This document shows, one piece after another, positions 33,456 to 41,804 of a DNA stretch of 64,000 nucleotides. Source of the stretch: Streptomyces sp. NBC_01351 (lineage in GTDB: Bacteria > Actinomycetota > Actinomycetes > Streptomycetales > Streptomycetaceae). The notes beneath the pieces are model-generated. The model ran no database searches. It worked only from the letters and a program-made list of their open reading frames with translations, and was not told the DNA's origin. The stretch lies in assembly GCF_036237315.1 (NCBI RefSeq), contig NZ_CP108356.1, positions 186,001 through 250,000 of the forward strand. Direction: 5' to 3'. The position numbers were made by a program, and so were the translations under genes. The stretch's first letter is position 1, and every line of letters begins with the position of its first letter.

Positions 33456-33671
33456 TCAGCTCTGTGCGGTGTCGTCGCCCGCCTGCCCGGCGCCCTCGGC
33501 TGCGCCTGCCTTCTCGCGCATCTTGCGCACCAGCTCCGCCTTCCGGTCGGCTGCGCCCTGGCGGTCGAGGTTGCGGTGCGGACCGTTGTTCTGTCGTTCG
33601 GCGCGGGACAGCTTCTTGCGCTGGCCGCCGCCCTGGCCCACGGGGTTGTTGATGTTCTTGCTGTCGGTCAC
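33456..33671 (-). CDS. Small basic protein, DUF6243-like
   Basis: 71 residues from a GTG with GGGAG upstream. 'NPVGQGGGQRKKLSRAERQ' and the helix 'DRKAELVRKMREKAG' match the small Streptomyces family DUF6243 as I remember it. Hydrophilic and without cysteines. A perfect terminator follows. Function unknown. Confidence 0.72.
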   Translation of the reverse strand: MTDSKNINNPVGQGGGQRKKLSRAERQNNGPHRNLDRQGAADRKAELVRKMREKAGAAEGAGQAGDDTAQS

Positions 33672-33766
33672 GGGTTCTCCCGGTAATGATGTGAAGTGCT
33701 CTACGGATTCATCGGTGGGGGACGGGCGGCGACGTCGAAGGACGTCAGCGGGGGCCCATCACGCTC

Positions 33767-33958
33767 TCACTCGTAAATCGGCGTCTGGAAGAACATGACA
33801 AAGACGTTACCCGGTTCCGTCGGCCCCGCACACCAACCCTTTCGCTGCCCCGGCGTCGGCCGGGCCTTCGGCGAGCGGCCGGGGCAGGTCCAGATGGGCG
33901 CTGCCGGGCCGCCGCGGGCGTTGTCATTGGTCGCGAGCACACTGACGGCATGAGACAT
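33767..33958 (-). CDS. Possible small protein, unknown
   Basis: 63 codons from an ATG with only a weak GTGAG nearby: begins 'SHAVSVLATNDNARGG', ends 'NVFVMFFQTPIYE'. Third-position GC is moderately high, which favours coding, but no family is recognised and support is thin. It is upstream of the DUF6243-like gene on the same strand. Confidence 0.3.
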   Translation of the reverse strand: MSHAVSVLATNDNARGGPAAPIWTCPGRSPKARPTPGQRKGWCAGPTEPGNVFVMFFQTPIYE

Positions 33959-34041
33959 CTCACTTGCGCCCCGCCGTTACGGGGCACCTTTCACTCGCTC
34001 TTTTGCCAGGCTGCCGGCGCTGTTCTGATGGCGCCGGACGG

Positions 34042-34794
34042 CTACCGTGTGAGCCTACGCACACTGTCGAGCGTGATCTCCCCGATCACGCCGTCCACGA
34101 TCCGGCAGCTGAAGAAGGCCTCGAAGGGGTCCTTCGACCTGACGATCGGGTTATTGAGGAAGTCGCCACTCTCGATCAGGTGCGCCGCGGCGGTGGTGCC
34201 GTAGCCCCAGGAACCCGCCAGGATCAGCACCGTCTTCTCCGGGGCGAAGGGGTTGGCGCACCGGATGATGAGCCCCTGATCGGACTGGAGTCTTTCGCCC
34301 GCATCCACCCGGCAGTCCGTGACCGTGTTCAGTCGGCTGTCGTAGATGGCGCTGTCCTTCCCTTCGGGCCTGCTCGCCTCACCGAACCGGAGCGTGGTGG
34401 TCAGGCTCCCCATCACCTGAGCCGTCAGGGGGTTGGAGTGCGGGCCGCCTATGAGGATCAGGTTCGACTTGCGCTGTTCGGCCGAGACCTGATGGCCGGG
34501 TCCCAGGTCGAAGTCGCGGAAGCCGCTGCGGTGGAGCTGGCTCTTGAGCTTCAGGTAGGCCTCGATGTCTCCGAGCCCGGCGAATCCCGCCCGTTCCCTC
34601 CGGTAGTACTCGTCCTCCACGAAGCTGCCCACGGCGACCCAGAAGCCCCCGTTCAGGATCGGCTTCCAGAAACCCCTCAGCACCCTTGTCCTGAGGTTGA
34701 AAAAGACCCTCCGCCGGGACGCACCCGCGGCAAAGGCGATGGCGGCTGCCGCAAGGTTGACCAGGAGATCACGCAAGCTGTCTTCCACACTCAA
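34042..34794 (-). CDS. Unknown protein with N-terminal hydrophobic segment and GGPxSN domain
   Basis: 250 residues. A short hydrophobic stretch near residues 8-24 ('LLVNLAAAAIAFAAG') may anchor it to the membrane. A cytoplasmic alpha/beta domain begins at 'SNLILIGGPHSNPLTAQVMG' (about 110) and ends with 'KTVLILAGSWGYGTTAAAHL' and 'ADGVIGEITLDSV'-like strands. The G-G-P-x-S-N turn plus a late 'AGxxxxGT' turn recalls the Rossmann-like outer domain of archaeal S-layer proteins and similar modules in bacterial signalling proteins. No active site is evident. GC is lower than in its neighbours, suggesting transfer. Confidence 0.75.
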   Translation of the reverse strand: MSVEDSLRDLLVNLAAAAIAFAAGASRRRVFFNLRTRVLRGFWKPILNGGFWVAVGSFVEDEYYRRERAGFAGLGDIEAYLKLKSQLHRSGFRDFDLGPGHQVSAEQRKSNLILIGGPHSNPLTAQVMGSLTTTLRFGEASRPEGKDSAIYDSRLNTVTDCRVDAGERLQSDQGLIIRCANPFAPEKTVLILAGSWGYGTTAAAHLIESGDFLNNPIVRSKDPFEAFFSCRIVDGVIGEITLDSVRRLTR

Positions 34795-34997
34795 TCCCCC
34801 CTCTTTTTGAGGCGCGGCCGTCGGCTCACACCAAACAGGCCGACGAACAGCGGGTCGGCAGTCATGGGGTGAGGCAACGGTGCGCTTCTCGTGAGTATCC
34901 CCATACCGCGTCCGTCTGGGCAGACGAACTCCTCCCTGTCATCGAGCGAACCGCCACCGAGCAGGCCCAGGCCTCAGTGGGCTGAGCAAGCCCCTGA
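34795..34997. other. Intergenic, upstream of gene 34042-34794
   Basis: About 200 bp with the presumed promoter of the minus-strand gene and no other feature seen. Confidence 0.3.
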
Positions 34998-35165
34998 TCA
35001 CCCAACGTCGATCACCGCACATATGTATCGGTACGCGGTCGCGACGCCGATGCCGAACCCGGCGGCCAGCCGCGCGTAGGTATCCCCGCACCGCAGGTGG
35101 GCGAGGACCGGCAGAGCCTGACGGCCGACGGGCAGCCGTCGCCACCACGTCCCGATCTCTCGCTG
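34998..35165 (-). pseudogene. IS5-type transposase HTH fragment
   Basis: 56 codons: 'REIGTWWRRLPVGRQALPVL', 'AHLRCGDTYARLAAGFGIGV', 'TAYRYICAVIDVG' and a stop. This is the helix-turn-helix region found near the start of IS5/DDE_4 transposases, now cut on both sides. It belongs to a different IS subgroup from the fragment at 32995-33285. Confidence 0.72.
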
Positions 35166-35275
35166 CCGGGCACGGTCGTGGTCGGATCTCGGATCCTGCT
35201 TGGGGATCTCCGCCGTCTAGGATGTCGGCGAACGCGGCCTCCCACAGGGTGAGGCCGCCCCTTGGAAGAAGCAGC

Positions 35276-36268
35276 ATGGACGACACCGTCGCCCGCATCC
35301 GAACCAAACTGGCCGCTGCCTGCACAGAACCCGTCCCGCGCCCGCGGACCTTCGTACGGGCTCCAGGCGGTCGACGCTTGGGTACCCCGCTCAGCGAAGA
35401 ACGTGTGGCTGCCTACGAAGCACGACATGGCGTCCGTCTCCCCCGCAGTTACCGCACGTTCCTGCGCGAGATCGGCAACGGGGGCATCGGACCCCACTAC
35501 GGACTGCTTCCTCTTACGCGTTGGTACGTCCAGGACATCCCAGCCCCCACCGACCGACTCGGTAGCGTCTTCGCGCTGGAGCCGACCGACTCCCTCGCCA
35601 CGGACTGGGCGCGACTGCGCGACGTGCAGAACAACCACCCGTACGCCGGCACCCTCACCGTCGTCGATCGCGGCTGCCTGGAGGTGACGCTGCTGGTCAT
35701 CTCGGGACCCGCCCGGGGCCGGCTCCTCGACACCGACCTCGGAGACCTGGCCACTCCTCCGACCTTCCATCCCCAGCCAGACTTCCTCACCTGGTACGAG
35801 AGCTGGCTCGACACACTGCCGGAGGGCGCGCTCGTCCCCGACTTCCGCCACCAACGGCTCGGCGGCTACGAGGAACTCGTCGACACCCTGGCCGACTCCG
35901 GTTCCGCCTGCGAACGGCAGGCTGCCGCCTACAGCCTGGGCGGGCGGCAGCCTCTTACTGATCGCGCCCGGGATGTGCTGGTCCATGCCCTGGCCGAGGA
36001 CCCCGACCGGCGAGTGAAGATGGACGCGGCACGGACCCTGGCCGAGCTCGACAGGGGTGCTGCTGCCCAGGTGCTGGCATCGGCACTCAGGGACCCGGAC
36101 CACTGGGTTCGACGCCGAGCATTGGTCCACCTGCTCCAAGTCACCGACGACGAGAGCACCTACGGGGCAGCAGCTCGCGAGCTCCTGCAGGACGAGAACC
36201 CGAACGTGCGGATGGCGGCGACGAACCTTATCGGCCGTGCTGGATGGATTGCCTACGAGAACCCGTGA
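35276..36268 (+). CDS. SUKH domain fused to HEAT-like repeats
   Basis: 330 residues from the ATG at 35276 (GGAAGAAG upstream). The SUKH domain (about 40-185) has 'GVRLPRSYRTFLREIGNGGI', 'GPHYGLLPLTRW' and 'PDFLTWYESWLDTLPEG'. From about 205 to 325 follow helical repeats: 'ACERQAAAYSLG', 'DRRVKMDAARTLAEL', 'DHWVRRRALVHLL' and 'NPNVRMAATNLIG', a clear HEAT/PBS-lyase-type array. It is paralogous to the SUKH protein at 13420-14040. The HEAT part probably binds a partner protein. Convergent with an IS5 remnant. Confidence 0.88.
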   Translation: MDDTVARIRTKLAAACTEPVPRPRTFVRAPGGRRLGTPLSEERVAAYEARHGVRLPRSYRTFLREIGNGGIGPHYGLLPLTRWYVQDIPAPTDRLGSVFALEPTDSLATDWARLRDVQNNHPYAGTLTVVDRGCLEVTLLVISGPARGRLLDTDLGDLATPPTFHPQPDFLTWYESWLDTLPEGALVPDFRHQRLGGYEELVDTLADSGSACERQAAAYSLGGRQPLTDRARDVLVHALAEDPDRRVKMDAARTLAELDRGAAAQVLASALRDPDHWVRRRALVHLLQVTDDESTYGAAARELLQDENPNVRMAATNLIGRAGWIAYENP

Positions 36269-36331
36269 TCCGGGAGAGGCTCCTCCGCACCTCTCCGGGT
36301 TCGGGGAGCAGTCCCTTCGCGCAGGACCCCT

Positions 36332-37019
36332 AGTCTTCTGAGTGGGGATCGTGACGGCGATGCCCCGACGTCGCAGCAGATGCCGGATCGCTCGGCTGGA
36401 GTAGGCCTTGTCGCCCAGGACTCGGGTTTCGGTTTCGTGCGTGGGCGGCCGGTGTCGGCTCGCGGAACGCGGATCCCGTCGAGGACCTGACCGAATGCGG
36501 TGGCGTCGTTGACGTTGCCGGGCGTGAGCACGATGGACAGCGGCAGTCCCGGCCGTCGACGGCAAGGTGGACCTTGGTGGTCAGCCCGCCTCGGGACCGG
36601 CCGAGGGCCTGGCGCGTCTGCGAGCCGACCGGATCTTCCAGTCCCCGTCCGCAGCCCCCTTATACGTGCGCCGGCGGCGTGCTGGTGAGCACGGTTGATC
36701 GTGGAGTCGACGGCGACGGTCCACTCCACCCGGCCCTCCGTGTCGTCGCGGACCTGCACATGCTCCAACAGCCTTGCCCACGTACGCCGTCCGCCTCCCA
36801 GGGGGCAAACCGCTCATGGACGGTCTGCCACGGCCCATACCGCTCGGGCAGGTCACGCCACGGAGCCCCGGTCCGCATCCGCCACAGCACACCATTGACC
36901 ACCTGCCGGTGATCACGCCACGGCCGACCACGCCCATCCACCTGCGGCAACAAGGGCTCTATCCACTCACACGCCGCCTCCGTCAACTCACCTCGACCTG
37001 CCACAAGATCAATTATCAG
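36332..37019 (-). mobile_element. IS5-family element, frameshifted remnant
   Basis: The transposase starts near 37019 ('LTEAACEWIEPLLPQVDGRG', 'WRMRTGAPWRDLPERYGPWQ'), changes frame near 36770 ('RVEWTVAVDSTINRAHQHAA'), changes again ('LSIVLTPGNVNDATAFGQVL') and ends 'VLGDKAYSSRAIRHLLRRRG' 'IAVTIPTQKT' near 36332, where the rest of the C-terminus is missing. It is a DDE transposase of the IS5/IS4811 type. At least two frameshifts and a 3' truncation make it inactive. Confidence 0.8.
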
Positions 37020-37393
37020 ACAGGCCTTAGGGCCTGTGGGCGGCGAAGCTAGGCGACGACACGGCCAGTGTGCAGAACGCCGCCTCGAACTGGGCAGCCC
37101 ACCTGGGCAATTCGGCGGACGTAGGTACGTCCCGCGTCTGATCATGTGCGCTGACCAAGGCGCAGTGAACAACCAAGGGCCGTGAGGGTGAGTCTCACTG
37201 CCGGACTCACCCTCACGCTGGATCGAGCTACAGCCGGTCCAAGGGACCTACGAGGCCTCTCTACACGCTGCTCTCGACCGTGAACCCCGCACTGGCGACC
37301 TGGATCCGCTGCCACCCCTGTGTGACGGCCACGAGGAGGACGTGGCCGACGCCGCAGCCATCCTGACCTGGGATTACACGGAACACCCCTTGA
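37020..37393. other. Gap left of the sigma-factor cassette
   Basis: No supported gene. It holds a long perfect hairpin at 37181-37217 and ends at the left arm of the 451-bp inverted repeat. Confidence 0.4.
37181..37217. terminator. Perfect 14-bp hairpin
   Basis: CGTGAGGGTGAGTC and its complement around a 9-nt loop. It lies 194 bp beyond the stop of the DUF4232 lipoprotein gene on the minus strand and could terminate it. No U tract. Confidence 0.6.
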
Positions 37394-37844
37394 GTTCTGG
37401 TCGGGGTTTGTCAGGACGATGTGATGAAGCGGAGGGCGAGGCCGGAGGCTGTTGTCCAGTAGGTGACGCGGGCACCGTCGTCGAACTCCACCTGGCCGGG
37501 CAGGTCGATGTTGATCGGATCGCTCACCTTGCTGCCGGGGTTGGGGCCTTGGAGGCTGAGGGGGATGGTGTTCGTGTCGTACACGTCCATCCGGCCGCCG
37601 TTGGCGAGCAGGGCTGCGTACGCCTTCTCGCCCGGAGCGAGGGTGGCGGGCGCGTCCTTGCTGTCCTTGATCACGGCGATCGGTTCCCTGGCATAGGTGA
37701 ACTTCAGGTAGGGGTAGTTGTAGACGTTGCACCTCTTGTTCCCGGTGTTAGTGACGGTGAGGAGCAGGTGCCTGGCGGACTTGCCCTCCTCGTCCTCCTT
37801 CGTGACGGAGAACGCGAGGTCCTCCGCAGCACACCCGGCAACGG
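37394..37844 (-). repeat. 451-bp inverted repeat, left arm
   Basis: The complement of 38973-39423. I compared both arms base by base and found 451 of 451 identical. It covers the DUF4232 domain, from the codons of 'VAGCAAEDL' to 17 bp past the stop codon. The arms are separated by 1128 bp that contain the ECF sigma-factor gene. Confidence 0.95.
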
Positions 37845-38076
37845 CGTTGCTGCCGCCGGTGTTGGCCTCGCCGCCGGTGTTGCCCGTTCCGCCGCCCGGC
37901 TACGCCGAGGCCGTCTCACTCGCCTTCGGCGAGCTCGTCGCGCTCGGCCGGTCCGCGGGCTTGGAGTGGTCCGATCCAGCGGCCCCGCTCGGCTCGCATG
38001 CTGTGGACACGAGCAGCAGCGCGCCGAGAGCGGCCACGGCCGCCGCCTTGCTGGTTACCTTGTTTCCCCTGGTCAA
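37411..38076 (-). pseudogene. DUF4232 lipoprotein gene interrupted by an in-frame amber codon
   Basis: From the TTG at 38076 (AGGGGG upstream) the frame encodes a lipoprotein signal: 'SKAAAVAALGALLLVSTAC' with the lipobox Cys at residue 27. A Ser/Pro linker is followed by TAG at 37900-37902 (codon 59) and, in the same frame, a linker 'GGGTGNTGGEANTGGS' and a full DUF4232 domain to the stop at 37411. DUF4232 domains are extracytoplasmic beta-sandwiches of unknown function. The single amber is the only defect. It may be a null mutation, a sequencing error or a read-through site. It is divergent from the sigma-factor gene, 105 bp away. Confidence 0.78.
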
Positions 38077-38181
38077 CAGAGCCCCCTATGTGGTGTGCTT
38101 CGATGTACACGACCTGTACGCATGCCAGAAGTCACCGGGTTGCATGCAGAACGAAAAAGTTTTGGGACCGATGGGGGCGGC

Positions 38182-38706
38182 ATGACGGAGGACGAGTTCG
38201 ACGCGTTCTACGCGTCGGCGTTCCCGCGGGTCGTCGGCCAGGTGTACTCCTTCACCGGTGACCACGGCCAGGCCCAGGACGTCGTTCAGGAGGCCTTCGT
38301 ACGTGCCTGGGACCGGCGGCGTGACTTCCTTGCCACCGAGGCCCCGGAAGCCTGGATTCGCACGGTCGCGATGCGTCTCGCGGTCAGCCACTGGCGGCGG
38401 GCGCGGCGGTGGTTGGAGCTGGTACGCCGCACCCCGCTGCCCGGTCACCACCCGGGCCCCGACCCCGAGCACGTCGCCCTTGTCGCAGCGCTGCGTCAGC
38501 TCCCGGAGCCCCAGCGCCTGGCGATCGTGCTGCACCACCTGTGTGACCTGAGCGTGGAGCAGGTAGCCTCCGAGACCGGCGCCCCGACCGGTACCGTCAA
38601 GGCCCGCCTTTCGCGCGGCCGGGCTGCCCTTGCCAAACTACTGCCGGCCAGCGAGGTCGGCGTAGCGGGCGGGAGCGGCGAGAAGAAGGAGGACGACCGT
38701 GGCTGA
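38182..38706 (+). CDS. ECF RNA polymerase sigma factor (SigE-family type)
   Basis: 174 residues from the ATG at 38182; the long open frame upstream crosses the antisense DUF4232 gene and is not coding. Region 2: 'FYASAFPRVVGQVYSFTGDH' then 'AQDVVQEAFVRAWDRR'. Region 4: 'LRQLPEPQRLAIVLHHLCDL' and 'SVEQVASETGAPTGTVKARL', a standard sigma-70 r4 HTH. The gene overlaps the next one by 8 bp, which makes the downstream membrane protein its likely partner. It probably recognises its own promoter near 38090-38170. Confidence 0.93.
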   Translation: MTEDEFDAFYASAFPRVVGQVYSFTGDHGQAQDVVQEAFVRAWDRRRDFLATEAPEAWIRTVAMRLAVSHWRRARRWLELVRRTPLPGHHPGPDPEHVALVAALRQLPEPQRLAIVLHHLCDLSVEQVASETGAPTGTVKARLSRGRAALAKLLPASEVGVAGGSGEKKEDDRG

Positions 38707-39406
38707 TGACCTCTCCTCCGCCCTGCGCGAACTGGCCGACAGCGCCGGCAGGCCCGCCCCGACGACGGGCGCGGAGGTCCGCCGCCGGGCCACCTCCCGT
38801 CGGCGCCGCCGACAGACCGCACTCGCGGGCGGCACCGCCGTAGTCGCCGCAGCCGTCGTGTTCGGCCTGAGCACGGCCCTCGGCGGCCCGGATTCCCATC
38901 AGCGCCCGGCCCCGCCCGCCGTCTCCCCCACGGCACCGTCCCCCACCGCACCCTCCCCCACTGCACCCACAACCGTTGCCGGGTGTGCTGCGGAGGACCT
39001 CGCGTTCTCCGTCACGAAGGAGGACGAGGAGGGCAAGTCCGCCAGGCACCTGCTCCTCACCGTCACTAACACCGGGAACAAGAGGTGCAACGTCTACAAC
39101 TACCCCTACCTGAAGTTCACCTATGCCAGGGAACCGATCGCCGTGATCAAGGACAGCAAGGACGCGCCCGCCACCCTCGCTCCGGGCGAGAAGGCGTACG
39201 CAGCCCTGCTCGCCAACGGCGGCCGGATGGACGTGTACGACACGAACACCATCCCCCTCAGCCTCCAAGGCCCCAACCCCGGCAGCAAGGTGAGCGATCC
39301 GATCAACATCGACCTGCCCGGCCAGGTGGAGTTCGACGACGGTGCCCGCGTCACCTACTGGACAACAGCCTCCGGCCTCGCCCTCCGCTTCATCACATCG
39401 TCCTGA
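38699..39406 (+). CDS. Membrane-anchored DUF4232 protein, probable sigma-factor partner
   Basis: 235 residues from a GTG with AAGGAGG upstream. The cytoplasmic N-terminus (1-42) 'DDLSSALRELADSAGRPAPT' is rich in Arg at its end, a transmembrane helix covers about 43-62, a Pro-rich stalk with PTAPS repeats follows, then a DUF4232 domain (about 97-235) identical in DNA to the one in the divergent lipoprotein gene. No zinc anti-sigma HxxxCxxC motif is present. Coupling to the sigma gene suggests control of, or signalling to, that sigma factor. Confidence 0.87.
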   Translation: MADDLSSALRELADSAGRPAPTTGAEVRRRATSRRRRRQTALAGGTAVVAAAVVFGLSTALGGPDSHQRPAPPAVSPTAPSPTAPSPTAPTTVAGCAAEDLAFSVTKEDEEGKSARHLLLTVTNTGNKRCNVYNYPYLKFTYAREPIAVIKDSKDAPATLAPGEKAYAALLANGGRMDVYDTNTIPLSLQGPNPGSKVSDPINIDLPGQVEFDDGARVTYWTTASGLALRFITSS

Positions 39407-39423
39407 CAAACCCCGACCAGAAC
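38973..39423 (+). repeat. 451-bp inverted repeat, right arm
   Basis: Identical, in reverse complement, to 37394-37844. Begins exactly at the stalk/DUF4232 boundary of the membrane protein and runs 17 bp past its stop codon. Confidence 0.95.
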
Positions 39424-40296
39424 CACTCCGCCCGCCCCGAGCCGACCAGAACGCTCAAAAAGCCAACCGAAGCACGACTTACGGTGTTGGCGGGTTCAGC
39501 GATGGCCCGGCAGGGTTCGCGCGTGACACGCGATGACCTCTTTTTCAAGATGCTCACCGAGCAGACGCCGGCATCCAGCCCCGCGCGAGAGGCCATGCTC
39601 TCCGGAGGCGCCTTCGAAGTCTGGTCCCCGCAAACCGACTCTGCCACACCTACCGGATCCGCGACTGGGTCGCGCGAAGACACGGGCAAGTGACCGTCCG
39701 CCTCGGTAAGTCGGTCGGCATCCTCGAAGCAACAAGGGACGAACATCTCCGCGTCGGCTCGATCAGGACGGCAGATTGGGTATGGACGTTCATGCTCTTC
39801 GTTGACGACGCCGCCACAATGGTGCCGGCCTCCGCAGGCATCGCCCGCACTTCGCACGGTGGGGTGCGACGTGGCACGACAGTTGGAACCCCGTTGCCTG
39901 GATTCCCGCACCGACGGTCACGTGCCATCCTCGCTGGCACCGATGGCGGCAGCACCCGGCGGACACCTGTGTGCTGGGGCGGCCGCCCAAGGGGCCGTCG
40001 AAGTCGAATTGGGCATCGAGCCGGCGTGCCAGAGCGAGCGTCAGGTGACCGAGCAGCGCGTGGTTCACCGAGCCCGAGCAGCCGGCGCCGACTACCAGCC
40101 CCTGCTCCCGACGCCGGCTGGGTCGAAGGCCGACTCTCTCCGGGGACCTCATTTCGCAGTAGGTGGCGCGGCTCGTGTCCGAGTTTGAGATGCGGTACCC
40201 GGCGAAGCTCCGGAAGGCCAAGCGGCCTACGCCGCAGCCATGCCGGAGATCCGATCGAGCAACGACATCACGAAGACCTGGCAGCCACCGGCCTCA
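39424..40296. other. Decayed or unrecognised sequence right of the sigma-factor cassette
   Basis: No recognised gene. On the plus strand 39502-39693 is an open frame starting 'ARQGSRVTRDDLFFKMLTEQ'. A different frame from about 39640 to 39870 reads 'HTYRIRDWVARRHGQVTVRL' and 'RVGSIRTADWVWTFMLFVDD', which looks protein-like but has no proper start and loses sense after about 39870. They could be two parts of one frameshifted gene. No domain was identified. Confidence 0.35.
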
Positions 40297-41208
40297 CTAG
40301 AGACCCAGCACGTACCACTGCTTTGTGGATCGGCCGTGCAGATAGAGGTTCGGGCCTCGGCCGATGGGGTGTGGGTAGCTTCGGAGCGGGTCTCCATTGG
40401 GCATCGTGAGTACCGCTTCCTCGACGACGACGGCTTCTCCGTCGGTCGTGTGGCAGTAATGAGCGGTGGCAGGTCCGTCCTGCCGTGCGCAATCACGCCG
40501 GTGGCCGCCGAGTAGGAGGAGGCGGTCGTTGTGGACCGCCAGTCCGCGTGGAGAGGTCACTGGCTGTTGCCACACGCGGAGCTGCCCGTTGGCACGCGCT
40601 TCAAGAAGCGGGGACGTGGGCCAGTAGACGGCCCAAGCTGCTCCATCGGCGACGTTGAGGGCCTCGATGTCTGTGATGTGGTGGATGCCCTGGGGCGGCC
40701 AGTACTCCCACTGGTGGTTGCCTCCGCTGTCCCATCGGGCCAGGCCGGCGGAGCTGATGGGATCGCTGTAGATCCCTTCGTCCGTGTAGGCGGTCCAGAG
40801 GCTGTTGCGGCGGTCCGCCATCATGAACGCCACGTTGGCTCCCATGGCGAAGGAGCGTCGGGAACGGCCGTCACGACCGAATATCTGACCGTTGCGGTCC
40901 CCGAAGGAACGCTTGCCCGCCAGGACGATTCGGCCATTCGGCAAAGCGTCAATCCTGTGCGGGGCCACCAACACGCCGCGCAAAGTCCGCTCCTGCACTG
41001 CTCCGGCGTCATTGATGACGACAAGAGCATCGAAGGGCAGACTCGGAGGCTTGGGCCGGGAACTCCCGTACGGGTTCGACGGACGAACAGCATCGGGGCA
41101 GATCAACCACAAGACCCTTCCCCACGCATCCACGGTGGAAGCCAGGACCTTCCGGTCGTCGTACTGCCGAGGCAACAGTGCGTAAGGACGCAGTGCCACC
41201 TTCTTCAA
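40297..41208 (-). CDS. Unknown protein, possible beta-propeller
   Basis: 303 residues from a TTG with GAGGTGG upstream. The sequence alternates short strands with Gly/Asp turns: 'DALVVINDAGAVQERTL', 'HRIDALPNGRIVLAGKRSFG', 'RRNSLWTAYTDEGIYSDP', 'DGAAWAVYWPTSPLLEA' and 'SPRGLAVHNDRLLLLGGHR'. This resembles the blades of a propeller. No signal peptide. The GC content is somewhat lower than average. No family was recognised. Confidence 0.75.
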   Translation of the reverse strand: MKKVALRPYALLPRQYDDRKVLASTVDAWGRVLWLICPDAVRPSNPYGSSRPKPPSLPFDALVVINDAGAVQERTLRGVLVAPHRIDALPNGRIVLAGKRSFGDRNGQIFGRDGRSRRSFAMGANVAFMMADRRNSLWTAYTDEGIYSDPISSAGLARWDSGGNHQWEYWPPQGIHHITDIEALNVADGAAWAVYWPTSPLLEARANGQLRVWQQPVTSPRGLAVHNDRLLLLGGHRRDCARQDGPATAHYCHTTDGEAVVVEEAVLTMPNGDPLRSYPHPIGRGPNLYLHGRSTKQWYVLGL

Positions 41209-41447
41209 AAAACCACCTCGCGGGCGAAGGAATACAGCGCCTCATCATGGCAGAGGCACTCGTCCTGCTCCGCATGGGTAGCGCGCAGCGAGCACGAATC
41301 ACCTCGCGAGGTCAAAGCTCAAGCGCGACAAGCTCACCGCCGCGCAGAATCCCTGACGCCTGTCAACCAGCCCGCACATTCCCAGCATCTGCCGGGCCGC
41401 AGGCCGGAGTCGGCGTAGCAGCACTCCGGCCTGCGGGCCCGAGCCAC

Positions 41448-41804
41448 TCAGCGCCCGGCGAAGAACACCGAACGGAGCTTGAGACGGTCCGTGGCGGGCC
41501 TGCCGTGCGCCCGCAGGGTCCAGGAGTCGCCCGTGCAGTCGGGCTCGGTGAAGACCATGACGGATTCGTCGGTGTCGTTGTGCGGAGCGAACGCGGGCTC
41601 GGAGGCGTCCGGGTCCGCGACCTCGGGGAGCGTGATGCACTCGCGGCTTGCCGGGTCATGCAGCGTGACCGCATGTGGCTGGCCGGTTGGTCCGAGGTAC
41701 TTGTACGAGAATTCGCCGGTCGCGGCGTTGGCCGTGCCCGACATGGTGAGCAGCAGAGCGAGGGAACCCGCCGCCACGGAGGCGGCAGCGTGACGAAGTC
41801 GCAT
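41448..41804 (-). CDS. Small secreted protein, unknown
   Basis: 118 residues from the ATG at 41804 (AAAGGG upstream). A Sec signal peptide 'AAGSLALLLTMSGTANA' with likely cleavage after ANA is followed by about 90 residues with two Cys ('RECITL' and 'PDCTGDSW') that probably form a disulfide. No domain was recognised; small extracellular proteins of this kind are frequent in Streptomyces. Confidence 0.78.
   Translation of the reverse strand: MRLRHAAASVAAGSLALLLTMSGTANAATGEFSYKYLGPTGQPHAVTLHDPASRECITLPEVADPDASEPAFAPHNDTDESVMVFTEPDCTGDSWTLRAHGRPATDRLKLRSVFFAGR

Noticed and set aside
37342..38181. N-terminal extension of the sigma-factor frame
   Set aside because: It runs antisense through the DUF4232 lipoprotein gene; the sigma-factor homology begins at the ATG at 38182.
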